Positions 36,101 to 38,814 of a stretch of DNA of 64,000 nt are shown here, one piece after another; position 1 is the first letter of the stretch, and each line of letters begins with the position of its first letter. The stretch is taken from the NCBI GenBank assembly GCA_002633005.1, contig NMRA01000313.1:1-64000 (forward strand). Reading direction: 5' to 3'. Below the pieces are notes generated by a model that saw only the letters and a list, made by a program, of their open reading frames with translations, ran no database searches and was not told the origin of the DNA. This DNA is from Phoronis australis (Eukaryota; Phoronida; Phoronidae). The position numbers were made by a program, and so were the translations under genes.

Positions 36101-38764
36101 AAAAATAAGACGCAACATTTCCATGAAAACGATATTTTAATTCAGAGAAATTTTTCTCGCATGTTCTCTCACTTGAAAATCACCGATCTCCAATTTGAAT
36201 GCGGGTGTCGTATAGTCGGAATCCTTTGGCTTGAGCATTATACTCAGTTACCAGTGGTAACCTACTTTAGCAGACGATATTTTCCCGGCAGCAGCTCAGC
36301 GCGATAAAATGTGTAGTAAGCTATAATAGTTGCTAAACCTTAATTTATAGATTCACTTTATTTCTATATTGTTTGAATTTTCGAGTAAAAGCATTATTTG
36401 ACAAAAATAGCTCGGCTTTTCTGAAAATTAAATCAGTTTTTGGCCACAATAAGATCAAAAACCGGACAATCGCCGCACAAATAAAAAAGTTCATGTTCAA
36501 TTCAACGTTTCGTTACCTGAGCTGTATGTTGGCACTTGTTGTCCTAATTGTTGTAAATATCCTGATGATGTCTAATGAAAGACGAAACGTTGAATTGAAC
36601 ATGAACTTTTTTATTTGTGCGGCGATTGTCCGGTTTTTGATCTTTTCTGAAAAGGTCACGACCTCCGACCCCGAGCCTCTGACACAGAAAGTAATTACAA
36701 AGCCGAGGCGAGTCGAGAAAGGTAGATCGGTTGATTGCATAGTTTCTCGTTCAGTGTGTGTGGTATAAATAGATTATTTCGTGTTCTCAGTCGTGGATTT
36801 TGGAGAATTATCGCCCGAGGGGCACCAGCCACTTGAGCGATATTTCTCCAAAATCCACTCGGGCTCTAGAATACGGGGGATAACAACTTCGCCATGTAAT
36901 AATCTATATTCATTATTTTGTACAGTTCCATTTCGTGGTAGATAATTGGCGTTTGCGTTGTGGCATCTAGAAGCCGTGGCATAGAGCGATTGTATTGCAG
37001 TCAAGAAAGGCAAATGCACATTGGAATTGGATACAACGAGACTCTGAATCGAACAATGGAATGACCAGTTTTTATTGGTTGCCTCAGAATGCGGACATTG
37101 TTGGCGAAGTCTCGACAGTTACTATATGTCTGTTTTCAAAACGATTTGTAATACTGCATTTATAGCTCCTATGTTTGTACAGTATTTCATAGTTGGTGTT
37201 TAACTGATTGTATAGCGTTTACATGAACAATGTTAGTATCGTTTACGTCTTCCTTAATGCTAAGAAGAGATAATACAACTCTTAAATGTAACCGGAACTA
37301 TGTTTCAGAACGAAATCATAATGACGCAGATGCCTTATCCGGATGATATCGTGGACTTTTGGAGAATGATTCATGATCACGATTTGGGTGCCATTGTTAT
37401 GCTGAATGAGCTTGATAAGCAGGACCAGGTATTCTTAGTTTTTGTGGCTTGGTGAGAACTGTTATTGAGAGAAGTAAATTCGCAGATTGCGCGTACTTAC
37501 ATATCAGAAATGGCAATGGTTATGTTAATAAACGACGTTCTTGAATTATGAATGCACAAATGATTTTTGTCTAATCTTAAATACAAATTGCCACCCGGTG
37601 ACAAGATTAACGCAAAATTTTCACGTGACTTGCTGTTGTTCCAATATCATCACTTGTGTCGATTACACTTTGCATGTTAAAGATGCCACAGGAGCTTCCT
37701 ACATGTATTAAAGACGAAGGAAGTCTGGTCTTACCAATGCATGACCCAAGTCTCATTCCATACTTAATTGGCCAGTGGACTGGTTTACACAGAAAAAAAT
37801 GAGAGAAGTTATTGTCTGTAATCATTACGTGGCCAACGTAGTGTAGATTTTGTTGTATATTGTTACCTCTGTGTACTGTCTTAGCGATTATTTATAACAC
37901 AGAAACCACTCTTGTCTGGAGCCCCTCGGAAATCCGTCTGCAAACAATTGTTTTTGGTAATTAGTACTTTGCATTGATTCGACGTTGCTGCTTGTACTGT
38001 ACACCTAATGATGTGTCGGTAGTGACACCATTTTGGCGTAAGCTAGCTTAAGGGACTTTTGAATTTTAATTTAGTAAAGTTTAAATTAGAATTGAAACCC
38101 GGTTGGGAATTCCTTGAAGTCTTGAACTGGACATCGCAAATGGTTGTGATTTGAATTTACAGACGTGTGTCCAATACTGGCCTGCCACACAAGACACTTA
38201 CGGTGCTTTTAATGTAGAGGTAGTCTCCGAAGTGATGGGTTCCTGTTACACCAGGAGAGAACTTAAAATGCAGCTTGTGAACAGAGTAAGTGATGAACGA
38301 AATCAGCAGAGAAGTTGTTCATAAGGTGAAGTATGTCTGCTGCATTACTGTTGTGAGATCCTAAAGTTGCATCAACTGAGTATTTCGCGGTAATATGTGC
38401 TAACGTATATACAAATGTACATGCATTTGTGGGCGCATACTACCGTCATCCCCGTCCACTGTGCCCCCTTCTCGTTTACATTTTTGTCTTCGAAATTCAC
38501 GGACAAATTTTCATGAAATTCGACAAATAGGTATCCGATATGGAGACGCCGTCGCCTTCTCCTTCTTGGATGGAGTCGGTGTATTCTGTGACACCTAGAT
38601 GCCCTTTTGGCAGTTTTCAAAACGTTATCTCTTTCCCACTTTTGGATTGTTTTACTTTGATATTATACGCCACCCAGTAAGTGGAAATTTTTATTATTTC
38701 CAAGTTTTTTTTTCGTTTCGGACTCTCTGTTGACCAAACCACTCTGAGATCATTGTAAAAATTG

Positions 38765-38814
<50 letters not shown>

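Larger units (their letters stand above)
34995..37308 (+). other. RPTP intron with several foldbacks
   Basis: Contains paired hairpins at 35711-35772, a hairpin at 35894-35932, a MITE at 36453-36642 and a foldback at 36772-36907. A very small D2 exon may be hidden here (see findings). Confidence 0.6.
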
